Shown here piece by piece: positions 1-11,171 of a DNA stretch of 64,000 nucleotides (positions are counted from its first letter, which is position 1; each line of letters begins with the position of its first letter). The position numbers and the translations under genes were made by a program. The DNA comes from Boswellia sacra (taxonomy: Eukaryota; Streptophyta; Magnoliopsida; Sapindales; Burseraceae), in assembly GCA_013180625.2 (NCBI GenBank), contig SNVD02009484.1, positions 186,001-250,000 on the forward strand, given 5' to 3'. Under the pieces are notes generated by a model. It was not told the DNA's origin. It was given only the letters and a program-made list of their open reading frames with translations, and ran no database searches.

Positions 1-1712
1 ATTATTATAAATGAATAAAAGTTATTATTTATAAATGACATCAATGACTAAAGGTTTCAGAGCTTGTACATTGACAAAGTTTCTATATGTATGAGACATA
101 GAACTTTGTCATAGCTCAAAACTAGTTCACATCCTATAAACAAAAGCTGGACGCTTTGTTTGGATAAGGTCGTTGTGTCATTTATCTTCAGTGGAAAAAT
201 GGTGAGTTTCTAACTATACGAAGTGGAGACTTCAGGACAAAGATACTTATGCATGAAGGCATTGAACTCCGACCATATAGAAATTATCCATTTGGTAGAA
301 ATACCATGACCAAATGTGAATTTTTACACTTGAGCACTAAAGGCATTCCTATCTTAATCATAAGTGGGTAGTGTACCTCTAGAATACAGGCTATAGTCTT
401 TGACTAGAATAAAAAGTGCGATTTAAAAGAGTAAGGTGAATACCTTGGCCAGTTGGGATTATAAGATTTGTATGCTAGTAGACACTATATCATAGCTATG
501 AAATTTATGACTCTAAAAGGATTGTAGAATATCACATTGATAGTTTTATAAAGTTTTATTTGAGAGAATCTTGAGCGAATGTTTAATGAAAGTTTTTCAT
601 TAAATTGAGATTTATTTTAATAAATTTCAACTCATTTACATGATATAAAATTGATATCAAGGGCTTAAGATGTAATTGGAAGGGTAACACGATAAATCAT
701 ACCTAGCTCCAATTATTGGTATTCTATGAATGATAGTTATGTAAACTTGATACTCAATGAATAGGGCTGAAAGGAATAATTTAATCATATTAAATTGTTA
801 AGTTTTATGTAAAGAGTATTTAATTTAAGAGCGCAGCTTTGGACCTATAACAGAATGGACCAAAGTTAATAAGTGGGGTCTACTAAAATTATGAGATAAT
901 AAGATACTGGATCAAACTTATTGGAGCGTGTAATTAAATATATCTATCAAGGTCCCATGGGTAGTTGATATAAGTTGTCTGAACGAGGATTGGACTTGAG
1001 AAATTGATTATTTAATTTCATTGGGTTTATTAAAGAATAAAGCCCAAGTATTAAATTGAATATATTTTGACTAGTAAATGTGCTCATTATTTAATTAATT
1101 TGATTAATTAAATAATAAAGTGTTTAGGCCAATTTAATTAATTAGATTAATGTTCTTATAATTAATGTGATTAATTAAAGCCTGTACAAAATTGGGTTTG
1201 ATCTAATTGAGAGTTAAAGTTCTAAGAGTACAAAATTTAGTTAGACTAAGCCTAATAGGATTAGGTTTACTAGTCAAAATAGGACATGAATTAACAGAGT
1301 CATAAAAGGATAATCAAGCTAGTGTTGAAAAAAAAAAAAGAAGTGAATAAGGAACAAGTTGTCACTGTTCACATGATACTGTTCACCAATTATTGTTCAT
1401 CGAATACTATTCATGTAGTACTATTTATTGAATATTATTTACTTGATACTGTTTCTTGATTACTGTTCACACAGTACAGTTCATCAGTATTGTTCACGTG
1501 ATAATGTTCATCTGTTACTGTTTATCCGACATAGTCTAATGATTTTAAGACACCCACATGTTTCGTTCATGTAGTTTTCAGACATACGTAGGAACTAAAG
1601 TGGTGAGAAAGGAAATCAAAATTTTGAAGCCTGTGTTTACAAGATCTGGGTCCCAGAGGCTATTTTGTAGTCATGAAGTGTTCAAATTTGGCACCAGGTT
1701 CCTACAGATAAG
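1..1712. other. AT-rich non-coding flank, possible old LTR-element remnant
   Basis: No convincing reading frame is present. From about 1355 to 1535 the sequence is a degenerate array built on the word ACTGTTCAC / GTTCAT, with a period of roughly 13-20 bases. The phrases around 940-1040 (a GGTCCCATGGG block followed by AT-rich words) resemble non-coding parts of plant LTR retrotransposons. No paired LTR, primer site or target duplication was found, so assignment to a retroelement is a guess. Confidence 0.3.
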
Positions 1713-3075
1713 ATGTTAGAGTTGTTTAGCATCTTTGATCTATATGAAGTAATAGAAGTGCAGTTTGTTGTTCACTACACGCCATTCCAAGTTGAGGTTC
1801 CTGAGCCACCCAAATTGGCATTGCCCATGCCACAAACAAACGAGGTAGAAAAACAGATAGATGGTGGTGAGAATAGAAAGGATGTTGTTGATAATGATGA
1901 TGTTGGTTATAGGGAACATTAAGTCCATGTGGATAATGAGTTTTCTACTTTTCGAGATAATGTACAGTGTTATTAAAGAGGGATATGTTCTTGACAGTGA
2001 TATTGATGCATCTAACAGTGATAATGATGGTGCAGGTTGTGTTCATGGTGATAAAGGTGATAAGGGGGTGACCTAAACTGAGAAGAACACAGAATAGTCA
2101 AGTTATTTCAATAAAGGGAATTTTGCTGACCAGTCTGATAATGAGGTGTCAGACAACAATGATAAGTTATCATATTATAGTTTTGGAGATGGTGTTTTAG
2201 TTGGCCTATTTCTGATGAGGAGTTTGATAGTGATAAGAAAATTAAATAAAGTTGCAAGGGCATTGAGGAGAGGTGAAGTCAGAAAGTAGAAATCTGGTAA
2301 AACTGAGTTTCATGTGGGAGATGTCTTCAGAAACATAAATCATTTTAGTGAGCAACTAAAAGATTATGTGATATAAGAAGGCTTTAAAATCAAGAAAGTA
2401 AAGAATGACTCTCACAAAATCTCATGAAAATGTTTTGATAAAAAATGTTCTTGGAGAATCTATGCAACTTTGATGAAAGATGGTTCTTTCATGGTCAAGA
2501 TTTACAATGACCTACATACCTACTAGATGGCACCAAACTCAGAGGAGGCAACCTCTCATTGGATTGCCAAAAAGATAGTTAATGCAACAAAAATCAATCT
2601 AACAATGCCATTCAAATCTATGGAAGCAACTCTGAGGTAACACTTTCATGCGGAAGTTGAACCTCAAAGGTTATATAAGGCAAAGAGGAGGATATTGGAT
2701 GCTCTTAGGGAAACCATAGAGAAGCTTTCCATAAGCTTTATAAATATGCCAACATCATCTTGGAAACCAACATGGGTGCATATGTTAAGATATTGGCTGA
2801 TAGGGAAGGTCCAACAGTTAATCTTACCTTTAAGAGGTATTTTCTATCATTTCCAGCCCAAAAACAAGGCTTTCTACGGGGTTATAGGAGGTTTATTTGT
2901 ATTGATGGTTGCCACCTCAAGGGACCATACAAAGGTATTATTATATCCCTGTATTTATTTTTTAGTTCTTTCTTATTTTGTCAAAACTAATGACTGTTTA
3001 TGTTTTTGCACTTGAATGAATACTTCTAGTAATAGTTTCTATGGATGCCAATAGAGGTGTCTTTCCTTTTGCAGT
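1713..3075 (+). pseudogene. MULE (MURA-like) transposase, 5' part, broken
   Basis: This is the decayed N-terminal half of a Mutator-like transposase. Read across frames it shows the MuDR N-terminal pattern (FHVGDVFRNINHFSEQLKDY, then CSWRIYATLMKDGSF around 2310-2490). The start of the MULE catalytic core follows (FRRFICIDGCHLKGPYKG near 2880-2935, then SMDANRGVFPFAV near 3040-3075). IDGCHLKGPY holds the first acidic residue of the DDE catalytic core. Several in-frame stops and at least one frameshift (near 2750) are visible, and an unrelated stretch of about 70-90 bases after 2935 may be an intron. The gene stops abruptly at 3075, where a gypsy element was inserted. Its continuation starts at 15348 and reads straight on (AVAICEAKNVKS). 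It cannot encode active transposase. Confidence 0.8.
3071..3075. repeat. Target-site duplication GCAGT, left copy
   Basis: GCAGT directly precedes the TGACAC start of the left LTR, and the same five bases follow the right LTR at 15348-15352. Five-base duplications are the norm for LTR retrotransposon integration. The MULE reading frame joins logically when one copy is removed. Confidence 0.92.
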
Positions 3076-4455
3076 TGACACATCCAAAAAAGGATTATCT
3101 CCCAAGTATAGAAGTGTCGAAGTAATGAACCCGGTGAGACCGGGGTCGATCCACGAGAAAGGGGATTTAGTAGTACAAGCTATAAGGCAAGCAAAAATGA
3201 TATGAATAATTCAAAGAAATGGCAAGATAATATCAACAAATATAAGTAAAGATCAAGTTCATAAATAATAAATGAGAATAATTAGAATACAAGAGAAATT
3301 AACACAATAATAATGAAAGCTAAGGTTAGGGGATCCGCCCTTGATATTTCAAACAAGGATAAATAGCGCATTTTAGTTATATGAATTATATTTGTTTCGT
3401 TACCAATATTTATACCACTTCTTGCAAATGGGTTCAAGTATCCAATGTGTCAATCACCATATGTCTACAACAAATCAAGGTTCCTAACTAGATTCGTGTC
3501 GGTAAGGAAGAACCATACGATATCTAGAAAGGATCCAAGCATTTGATGTGCCAAGGATTGTCTATAATGGATCAAGACCCCCACTTTATGAGTGGTGTCA
3601 AGATTGATTAAGAAAATAAATATAAAACATATAAAATAAATGACACAAGATTATGATTATTAAGCACATGTCAAGGGTTAGAAAATCTTTATTCTCATAT
3701 CAAGGGTTTCACCCTTTCACCTTAGCAAGAGAGAAATTAGAAAGACATTATAAAAGAAAGAAAACAAATTGTAAAAAAAAGAAGATTTATTAATAGCATA
3801 AACACACAAGAGAGAAAAACACAATAACAAGATCTCAGCCAATGCTAAGACGCCCTAATGGGTCACAAGGCACCTCTATTTATAGACACATTCAGGGGCA
3901 AACTTGTCAATTTGCAAAGGAACAATTGTTAAATATTAGGTGAACTAACTTTGACAATTGGGATCATTAGATGCACTAACTTTGACTACCGATTTCGGCA
4001 TCGAATTATTGAGAATTTTGATCACATGTCTTCATAAAAGTTGTAGATATTTCTCTCAGCTTTCTAGAACATATTTATTTGTACAATTTGGATACGTATT
4101 TTGAGAGATATGCTCAAAATACTGAGGCATGATCAAGCTGGACCAAAACTGCAGATGGGTTTACTTCAAGCCCCTTTTTGGTCTACTAAGAGCCCGAATT
4201 TGATGATGCTTGTGAAATAAAATCTTGTAGATGATTTAATCAGCTTTCCAAAACATTAAGAGTTGCACCATTCTGATCTATAAACAGAAAGTTATTCCTA
4301 TTTTACCAAACCTACATCAAAACTGAAATTAAGAGAAAATTAATTCAAAAGATGTAAAGACTACAAATATGCTTAAGTTGAGGAATTTAATGATACTATT
4401 AATGCAATATGATGAATTAAACTCTTATTAAAAATACATATTTAAGTGTTCGTCA
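3076..4455 (-). repeat. 3' LTR of gypsy 1
   Basis: The 1380-bp LTR begins TGACACATCC and ends GTTCGTCA in plus-strand reading. It aligns end to end with 13969-15347, with scattered, mostly transition-type differences (for example near 3100-3140 against 14000-14035). A TATA motif (TATAAATA on the minus strand) lies near 3885-3893. Just inside it, at about 4456-4465, the minus strand is G-rich (GGTTGGGGGG), as expected for a polypurine tract. Confidence 0.95.
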
Positions 4456-5770
4456 CACCCCCCAACCAGCTTATTGCTAGTCTCTGACAATTAAAGCGTT
4501 ATTATTTAAAAGTGATTTATAGAATTTTACATCCAAGGTGGTCATTATTGCACTCTCTTTGATTTTATCCAAATAAATAAACCTCAACCAATTTTTTTTA
4601 ATGACTCATGTACTCTTCAGTCAAGATATTAACAAACCTTCTTTTTGTGCTCAGTCAACACATGACTATAGGGCTTACTAGAAAGAAGCCATATCAGTTC
4701 TAATATTTGTTAAGGATATATAACAACTTTAGGCAGCGGGCATTCATTCATCTTTTTTTTTTTTGTTTTCTTCTTCTTTTTTTTTTGAAAGAATGCATCT
4801 TAAACTCATATAGCGAGCCTTAGGCTAATGACTTCCAGACCAGTTGGCCTTAGGGCATTAGATGTTAAGATACCCCTACGAGCTTAACGACTCGAGTTGC
4901 TGATGCTTTATTTTTATTTAGAAACTTGTGGATAATGCAATGTTAAATCCCATTAAGCTTTCTCCTTAATCCATGTAACGAGCTTCGGGCCAATAGCTCC
5001 CAAACCAGTTGGTCTCAGGATATTAGGTGTTAAGGCTTCCCTCGGGCTTTATTGCTCGATTAAGGAGGCTACGAGACCAAACTTATCCACAATTACTTTT
5101 TTTTTTTGCTTTCATCATTTTCTTTTTTGAACTTTCCCCTTCCTTATGTTATTATCCTAAACAAAACAAAAGAACTCAAATATTACAATATTTCATTTCG
5201 CCACCCACAATCATGCATCAAGGTATGTGTGTGTGTGAAGAAAGGTTCATGAATACTTACTTAACGAGTACATAAGCACACAGTTTATTAAATGATAAGG
5301 TTGTGAGAGTTCATAGATTTGAATAATTTAAAGTGAAATGAATAAGACATCTTTGTTATAAACTTAAAAAATCAAAACTAAATAATATCAAGTTAGCTAA
5401 AACGAGTCTTAAAAAATACAAAATCAAAACAAAATGACAAATTGGTTAAAGTGTGCTTCAAGAGTTCAAACTGGCTCTGCCTACTCTACCACTCCTGACC
5501 CAGAATGCGTCTCAAGAGGATTTGAACTCCTTATACCGCACTCTGAATCTAGTTACTAACTCGCTTTTTTTTTTTGCAAGAAAAAGAAAATTTAAGACAC
5601 ACTTATGTCTACTATCCTTCCCCCCCAACCAAATAAAATATTGTCCTCAATGTTTAAATGTAGAGAGATAAAGTATAGGAGATATTACCTGAAGCTTCTG
5701 TTATTCAAGAGAGATGACCTGAAAGACTCATAAAATAAAATGCTACAAATAAAATAAAAGACAAGAAAAA
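4456..5770. other. 3' non-coding spacer of gypsy 1
   Basis: This stretch between the LOG-like copy and the 3' LTR has no coding signal. It contains an imperfect direct duplication of about 90 bases: the segment near 4808-4895 (AGCGAGCCTTAGGCTAATG...) recurs near 4976-5065 with many transitions. Poly-T runs at 4750-4785, 5098-5108 and 5566-5576 interrupt it. Short frames here show no recognisable protein. Confidence 0.6.
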
Positions 5771-6413
5771 TTACAAACAGAGGTTCATATCCAATTTGCA
5801 CTTTTTGTTTTGACTCCCTGACCAATTAATTTGAGTTATTGTTGGGTCAGGTTCGTACTCGATTGCTTGTAATTTATCAAATAATTCACTAGCAGAAGTG
5901 GTAGAAACAAAGATCTGTCTCACCGAATGAGGGATAAAATTTTGTTCCACAGCTGCATCAACAAAACGGATTAAAGGATCAATGAAATTTTTAACATTCA
6001 ACAAACCTATGGGCTTTTGATGGAGATTCAGTTGACCCCAAGAGGCAATTTGAAAAATTTCTGCAAGAGTACCAAAGCCACCTAGTAAAGCAATAAAGGC
6101 ATCTGAATTGATAAGCATATGTGCCATGCATTCATGCATAGATGAGACTTGTAACTCCTTCCCAACCATTTTTCCAACAATACTTTTTACATTCAAAGCT
6201 TTAGGAATAACTCCTAAAACTTGACTATCTCCTATATGTGCAGCTGTTGACACACAACCCATTAACCCGAGGCTACCTCCCCCATAAACCACATGAATCT
6301 TTCTTTCAGTCAGTAGCCTAATTTGCTACTTCTACAAACTCTTCACTTTTAACCGGTCGAGATCCACAGAATACACATATCCTTTGGATTTGACGTTTTG
6401 AAGTTCCCTCCAT
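5771..6413 (-). pseudogene. LOG-like cytokinin riboside 5'-monophosphate phosphoribohydrolase, intronless copy inside gypsy 1
   Basis: The LOG family releases active cytokinin bases from riboside monophosphates in the cytosol. This copy starts at an ATG at 6413 (MEGTSKRQIQRICVFCGS, the family N-terminus with the FCGS nucleotide-binding motif). A TAG and a small deletion near 6320 break the frame. It resumes (LLTERKIHVVYGGGSLGLMG) and stays open to a TAA at 5771, ending in the family-like C-terminus (DPTITQINWSGSQ...). The total span matches a full-length LOG of about 215 residues with no introns, whereas plant LOG genes normally have several, so it derives from processed RNA. Two key positions are changed: the arginine after MHE is Cys (MHECMAHM), and PGGxGTxxE reads LGGFGTLAE. 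Both fit C-to-T changes. It lies on the same strand as pol, between integrase and 3' LTR, so it seems to have been carried as cargo. It is almost certainly not functional. Confidence 0.88.
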
Positions 6414-7382
6414 CTCTATGCAACTCTCTAACTATGTGTGAAGAAGAAAATAAGAGATGTGATATTTATGGAGTGCAAAAAGGTATTATAATGATGACAT
6501 CTAAATAGGTATAGCTCAGTTGCTTGTTGAAAAATTTGACAATAATGCATAGAAATTAAAAAAAAGATGATAAAATAAGACACCATAAGTCAAACAAAAG
6601 ATACAAAAGGTATTAAAATTCAAAAATGATGGCACACATGCATATACAGGTAGTTGTGACTGTGGCTCACATCTTCCTCTGGTTTTACGTCCAGAAACGG
6701 CTTAAACACCTTTTATGAGTTGGGGATATGCTTCCCATCTAGTTTTCTTATAAACTGACAAACAGAGCCATTTTGAGTTAGATTCCCAAGACTATAACGT
6801 TCCTACTCATCTCGAAATTGTGTCTACAATTTAAAAATTTCACGTTGCACAAGTCCACAAGAATGCATATCAAGAGTCACTCGGATATCATCCAAAGACT
6901 CCTTACTTAGTCCATTCTTGATGAACTATAGTTTATGCTCTCGATTATTAGGCAAATATCCCAAGGAGCGGCAACGTTGGTTACAAGTCCATCTTGCACA
7001 TCTGTGACAAACTTGTAACCTTTTCGCTCTTCGCTTTTTGGCGTAAAAGCTTTTTCCCAAACCTGGAATGTGGGAAACAAGATTATCTGAAAACTCACAA
7101 GAAAATCGAACCTTGGCTTCAATTAACTATCTTGCATCAGCAGGAATACCCTTGCACATCAACATCCTCAGTCTTTCTGCGCGAGCTTTGTAAATTTTAA
7201 GCAAATCATTTTGAGGAAGAGAGGGAAATGTTTGTGTAAATTTGAGAGAATGGTATCCATGTGAAATGAGAAAGAAGAAAAGAAAATGGATGCAAGGTGA
7301 GCATTAGTTTTTAGGAAACTGAAAAACCGACTTTAAAAGTCACGGAGTACGTATCCGCCATTTGACCGGGAAAAATCAATCC
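6414..7382 (-). other. Unrecognised decayed coding-like region downstream of gypsy 1 integrase
   Basis: No intact gene is present, but on the minus strand about 6640-7200 reads like eroded coding sequence. One frame gives phrases such as KSLDDIRVTLDMHS-like and GLVQREIFKL, followed by FIRKLDGKHIPN, over about 80 codons broken by three or four stops. Another frame holds YKFVTDVQDGLVTNVAAP (around 6960-7020). I do not recognise the family. Its place after integrase matches where Athila-type elements carry an extra open frame, but no membrane segment typical of an envelope-like protein is visible. It could equally be a second piece of acquired host sequence. 6414-6640 looks non-coding. Confidence 0.4.
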
Positions 7383-8597
7383 TTAAAAAGGATCGACTAA
7401 AGCAATGGACTCTTTATTTTGATCAAAATTTTTGAAGAATGGTTTTAACCGTTGTCTATTAACTTTAAAAACATTACCATTCTTTGGGTTTTCAATTTCA
7501 ACTGCTCCATGAGAGAAAACTTTTTTAACAATGAAAGGTCCAATCCAACGATACCGAAGTTTACCAGGAAACAAGTGCAATCTTGAATCATATAAAAGAA
7601 CTTTTTGTGAAGGTTCAAAAGATTTTTTAACAATGAATTTTTCATAAAAAACCTTCATTTTTTCTTTTTAGATTTTAGAATTTTCATAAGCCTCATTCCT
7701 GATTTATTCAAGTTCACTCAATTGTAGTTTACGTAACTTGCAAGCATCATCCAAATTTGTTTTAAATGTTTTAATGACCCAATAAGCTTTATGCTCAATT
7801 TTCACAAGCAAGTGACAAGGTTTTCCATAAAATAATCTATAAGGAGACATTCCCAATGATGTTTTGAGAGTAGTTCAGTAAGCCCAAAGTGCATCATTAA
7901 GTCTTAAAGACCAATTTTTACGATTTGGGTTAACCGTTTTTTCTAAGATCTGTTTTATCTCCCTATTAGCTAATTCAACTTGTCCACTTGTTTGCGGGTG
8001 ATAAGATGTAGAAATTTTATGGGTTATTCCATATTTCTTCATTAAAGTTTTAAATGGTTTATTACAAAAATGTGTACCCCTATCGCTAATAATGGCTCGA
8101 GGAATTCCAAATCTACACAAGATATTCTCTTTAAAAAATTTGATAACTGTTTTGTGATCATTGTATCGATATAAAATTGCCTCGACCTATTTTGAAACAT
8201 AGTCTACTGCAACAAGAATGTACACAAAACCAAATGATGGTGGAAAAGGTCCCATAAAATCAATAACCCAACAGTCAAAGATTTCAACAACAAGAATGGG
8301 GTTCAAAGGTATCATGTTTCGTTTTGAAATGGATCTCAAGTTTTGACAATTTTCACAAGTTTTGCAAAATGCATGTGCATCTTTAAATAAGGTGGGCCAA
8401 TAAAATCCACATTGCAAGATTTTAACAGCTGTTTTTTTACATGAAAAATGTCCTCCACATGCTTCGGAATGACAAAAATTAATGACCTTACTTATCTCAT
8501 TGTCGGGTATGTATCTTCTAATTATTTGGTCTGGACAGTATTAGAACAAAGATGGGTCATCCCAATAAAAATTTTTCACCTCAGTCAAAAACTTCCT
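7383..8597 (-). pseudogene. gypsy 1 integrase region, broken
   Basis: Reading from 8597 down to 7383 gives the integrase of the element. The zinc-binding HHCC domain comes first (HSEACGGHF, then FCKTCENCQ near 8340-8480). The catalytic core has its three acidic residues in the motifs VIDFMGPFP (about 8255), IISDRGTHFCN (about 8075) and SGQVELANREI (about 7960). A C-terminal domain ends LRYRWIGPFIVKKVF...FKVNRQRLKPF, with a TAA-type end near 7383. At least four in-frame stops (near 8190, 7875, 7725 and 7670) split it. Homologous segments of the second gypsy element (51928-57031) share the same motifs. Confidence 0.9.
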
Positions 8598-9419
8598 TTA
8601 GTCTTGAGCATTCCAATGAGGTGGCATTTTACCTATTGTAAGAAAATTTACAATGTTAGCAAACCAAGGTACTGCAGCAACAGAGAATAAAAATTTATCA
8701 GGAAAAGAGTCATTGATAGGTGAAGTTTCAATTAATGTCTCTGTCGTTAATCTTGAAAGATGATCTGCAACGACATTTTCGGCTCCTTTCTTATCCTTTA
8801 TTGTGATGTTGAATTCTTGGAGCAATAAGATCCATCGTATCAATCTAGGTTTTGCATCCTATTTAGACATTAAATATCTCACAGCTGCATGGTCAGTGTA
8901 AACAATCGTTGGAGAACCAATTAAATAAGATCAAAATTTGTCTAGCGCAAATACTACTGCAAGTAGTTCTTTTTCAGTTGTTGTATAATTCATTTGTGCA
9001 TCATTTAAAGTCCTACTTGCATAGTATATTACATAAGACTTACCTTCTTTTCTTTGTCCTAAGACAGCACCAACGGCATAGTCACTTGCATCACACATCA
9101 ATTCAAAAGGCAAGGACCAATCAGGAGATTGCATAATTGGAGCAGTTGTTAAAAGTCCAATTAACTTATCAAAAGCATTTTCACATTTTTGAGTCCATTC
9201 AAAAGAAGTGTCTTTTATTAAGAGGTTACAAAGAGGTTTAGATATAGCACTGAAATTTCTTATGAACCTCCTATAAAATCCAGCATGCCCTAAGAATGAA
9301 CGGACCTTTTTAACTGTTTTTGGTGGAGGCAATTGAGAAATTAATTCTACTTTTGCTTTGTCCACTTCAATTCCCTTAGAAGATATCACATGACCTAAAA
9401 CAATTCCCAAAGTGACCAT
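8598..9419 (-). pseudogene. gypsy 1 RNase H / tether region, broken
   Basis: This is the connection and RNase H domain of the gypsy polyprotein. It reads GHVISSKGIEVDKAKVE, then FLGHAGFYRRFI (connection), then ELMCDASDYAVGAVLGQ (first catalytic Asp), TTTEKELLAVVFALDKF and, after a stop near 8930, VYTDHAAVRYL and VVADHLSRL. The order and spacing are those of chromovirus/Athila-type reverse transcriptase-RNase H. One stop and probable frame loss near 8850-8930 interrupt it. Confidence 0.9.
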
Positions 9420-10590
9420 ATAATGACATTTTTTTCCAATTCAAAATAAGACCTTTTTCTACACACCTTTTTAGGACTTTTTTTTAAGTTTTTAAGACAA
9501 TTCTCAAAAGAATTTTCAAAGACTAAAGAAATCATCCATGAAGACTTCTAAACAATGCTCAACCTTGTCACTAGAAATGCTTAACATGCATTTTTGAAAA
9601 GTGGCTGGAGCGTTAAAAAGTCCAAAGGGCATCCTCCTAAATGCAAAAGTGCCGAAGGGGCACGTGAATGTGGTCTTTTCTTGGTCTTCAAGGGTAATGC
9701 GAATTTGATAATAGCCTGAGTAGCCATCGAAAAAGCAGTAGTAGAAGTGCCTTGCTACCTTGCTACTCTTTCTAGAATTTGGTCAAGGAATGGTAAGGGA
9801 AAATGATCTTTTCTAGTGACAGCATTTAATTTTCTATAATCAATGCACATCCTTCAACTAGATGAGACTCTAGTTGACAATAATTCACCCTTTTGATTTT
9901 TAACTACTGTAATGCCAGATTTCTTAGGTACTACTTGTGTAGGGCTTACCCACTTGCTATCAGAAATAGGGTAGATAATTTCCACATCAAGTAGTTTAAG
10001 AACATCAGCCCTAATAATCTCTTTCATATGTGGATTCAAACTTCTTTAAGGTTGTTAGGATGTTTTGGCATTTTCCTCTAAATGTATTCTATGTGTGTAA
10101 ATTAAAGGGTTAATGTCTTTTATGTCTTTTAAAGTCCACTCGATTGCATTTTTATACCTTTAAGCACTTCTATCAACTTATCTTGTTGCTCGCTTATGAG
10201 GGATGAAGAAATTACCACCGGATATATCTGATTCTCCCCAAGATATGCATATTTTAGTCCTTCAGGTAAGGGTTTCAGCTCTAACTTGGGAACTTCCTCT
10301 TCCTTGCTTTCATTCATTTGCCCCAATTCTTCGAATCTTGGTTTTGAGTCTTTTTCCATCACCTGTGCACAATCCAATAAAGAACATATATCAGAAAGAT
10401 CAAACTCTAGTTCCATACTTGAGTATAATGAATTCACTAAACAAGTTTCCAAAGGGTCAGAAGAACTCCTTTTTTGGATGTGATCTTCCACAATAGTTTC
10501 AATCATATTGGCCTCATCAATTTCATCATCTTCTTCATGTGGTTGTTTGCACATATTAAAAACATTAAGTTCCAATGTCATGTTCCCAAA
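9420..10590 (-). pseudogene. gypsy 1 reverse transcriptase with protease-RT linker, broken
   Basis: The linker between protease and RT (10590-10129) ends in the typical phrase LKPLPEGLKYAYLGENQIYP. The RT palm and fingers follow with frameshifts: IIRADVLKLLDVEIIYPISDSKWVSP near 9960-10030, MCIDYRKLNA-like near 9840, FAFRRMPFGL-like near 9620-9650, and a catalytic box FMDDF near 9530 in place of YMDD. No single frame spans the domain, so activity is lost. It sits directly downstream of the protease and upstream of RNase H, in element order. Confidence 0.87.
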
Positions 10591-11171
10591 TCATAGCTTC
10601 ATGACTCCATTCCTGCAATTAATCAAAGCATTAGAAGTAGCTAGAAATGGATGCCCTAAAATAACAGGAATTGAATTGCATACTTTCACTGGCTGTGTGT
10701 CCAAGACAATAAAATCTACTGGATAAATGAATTTATCAACTTGAACTAACACATCTTCTATTACTCCTCTTGGTACTTTAATTGATCTATCAACAAGCAA
10801 AAGAGTCACAGAGGTCAGTTTTAACTCATCTAGATTGAGTTTTTGAAAAACTGAGTATGGAAGCAAATTCATACTAGCACCAAGATCAAGTAAAGCTTGT
10901 TCAATTTTATGGTCTCCAATAACACATGAAATTGTAGGACAACCTGGATCCTTATATTTCACTGTATTATTGTTTTGAAGAATAGCACTTACTTGCTCAG
11001 TTAGAAAGGCCTTCTTTTTTACATTCAATTTCCTTTTCACAGTGCATAAGTCTTTCAAAAATTTTGCATACGAAAGTACCTGTTTGATCACATCTAGTAA
11101 GGGAATATTGACCTTTACCTATTTGAAAATTTCAAAGATTTTAGAATTGTGAGTTAGCTTCTTTTGTGTGG
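10591..11171 (-). pseudogene. gypsy 1 retropepsin-like protease domain
   Basis: An open stretch of about 166 residues on the minus strand carries the aspartic protease of the polyprotein. It contains DPGCPTISCVIGDHKIEQ, the active-site box LLDLGASMNLLP (around 10850-10885), VDRSIKVPRGVIEDVLVQVDKF and the hydrophobic ILGHPFLATS box near the C-terminus. The catalytic aspartate and the flap-like order are preserved. It is the best-kept part of this element, though it is isolated by stops on both sides. Confidence 0.9.
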
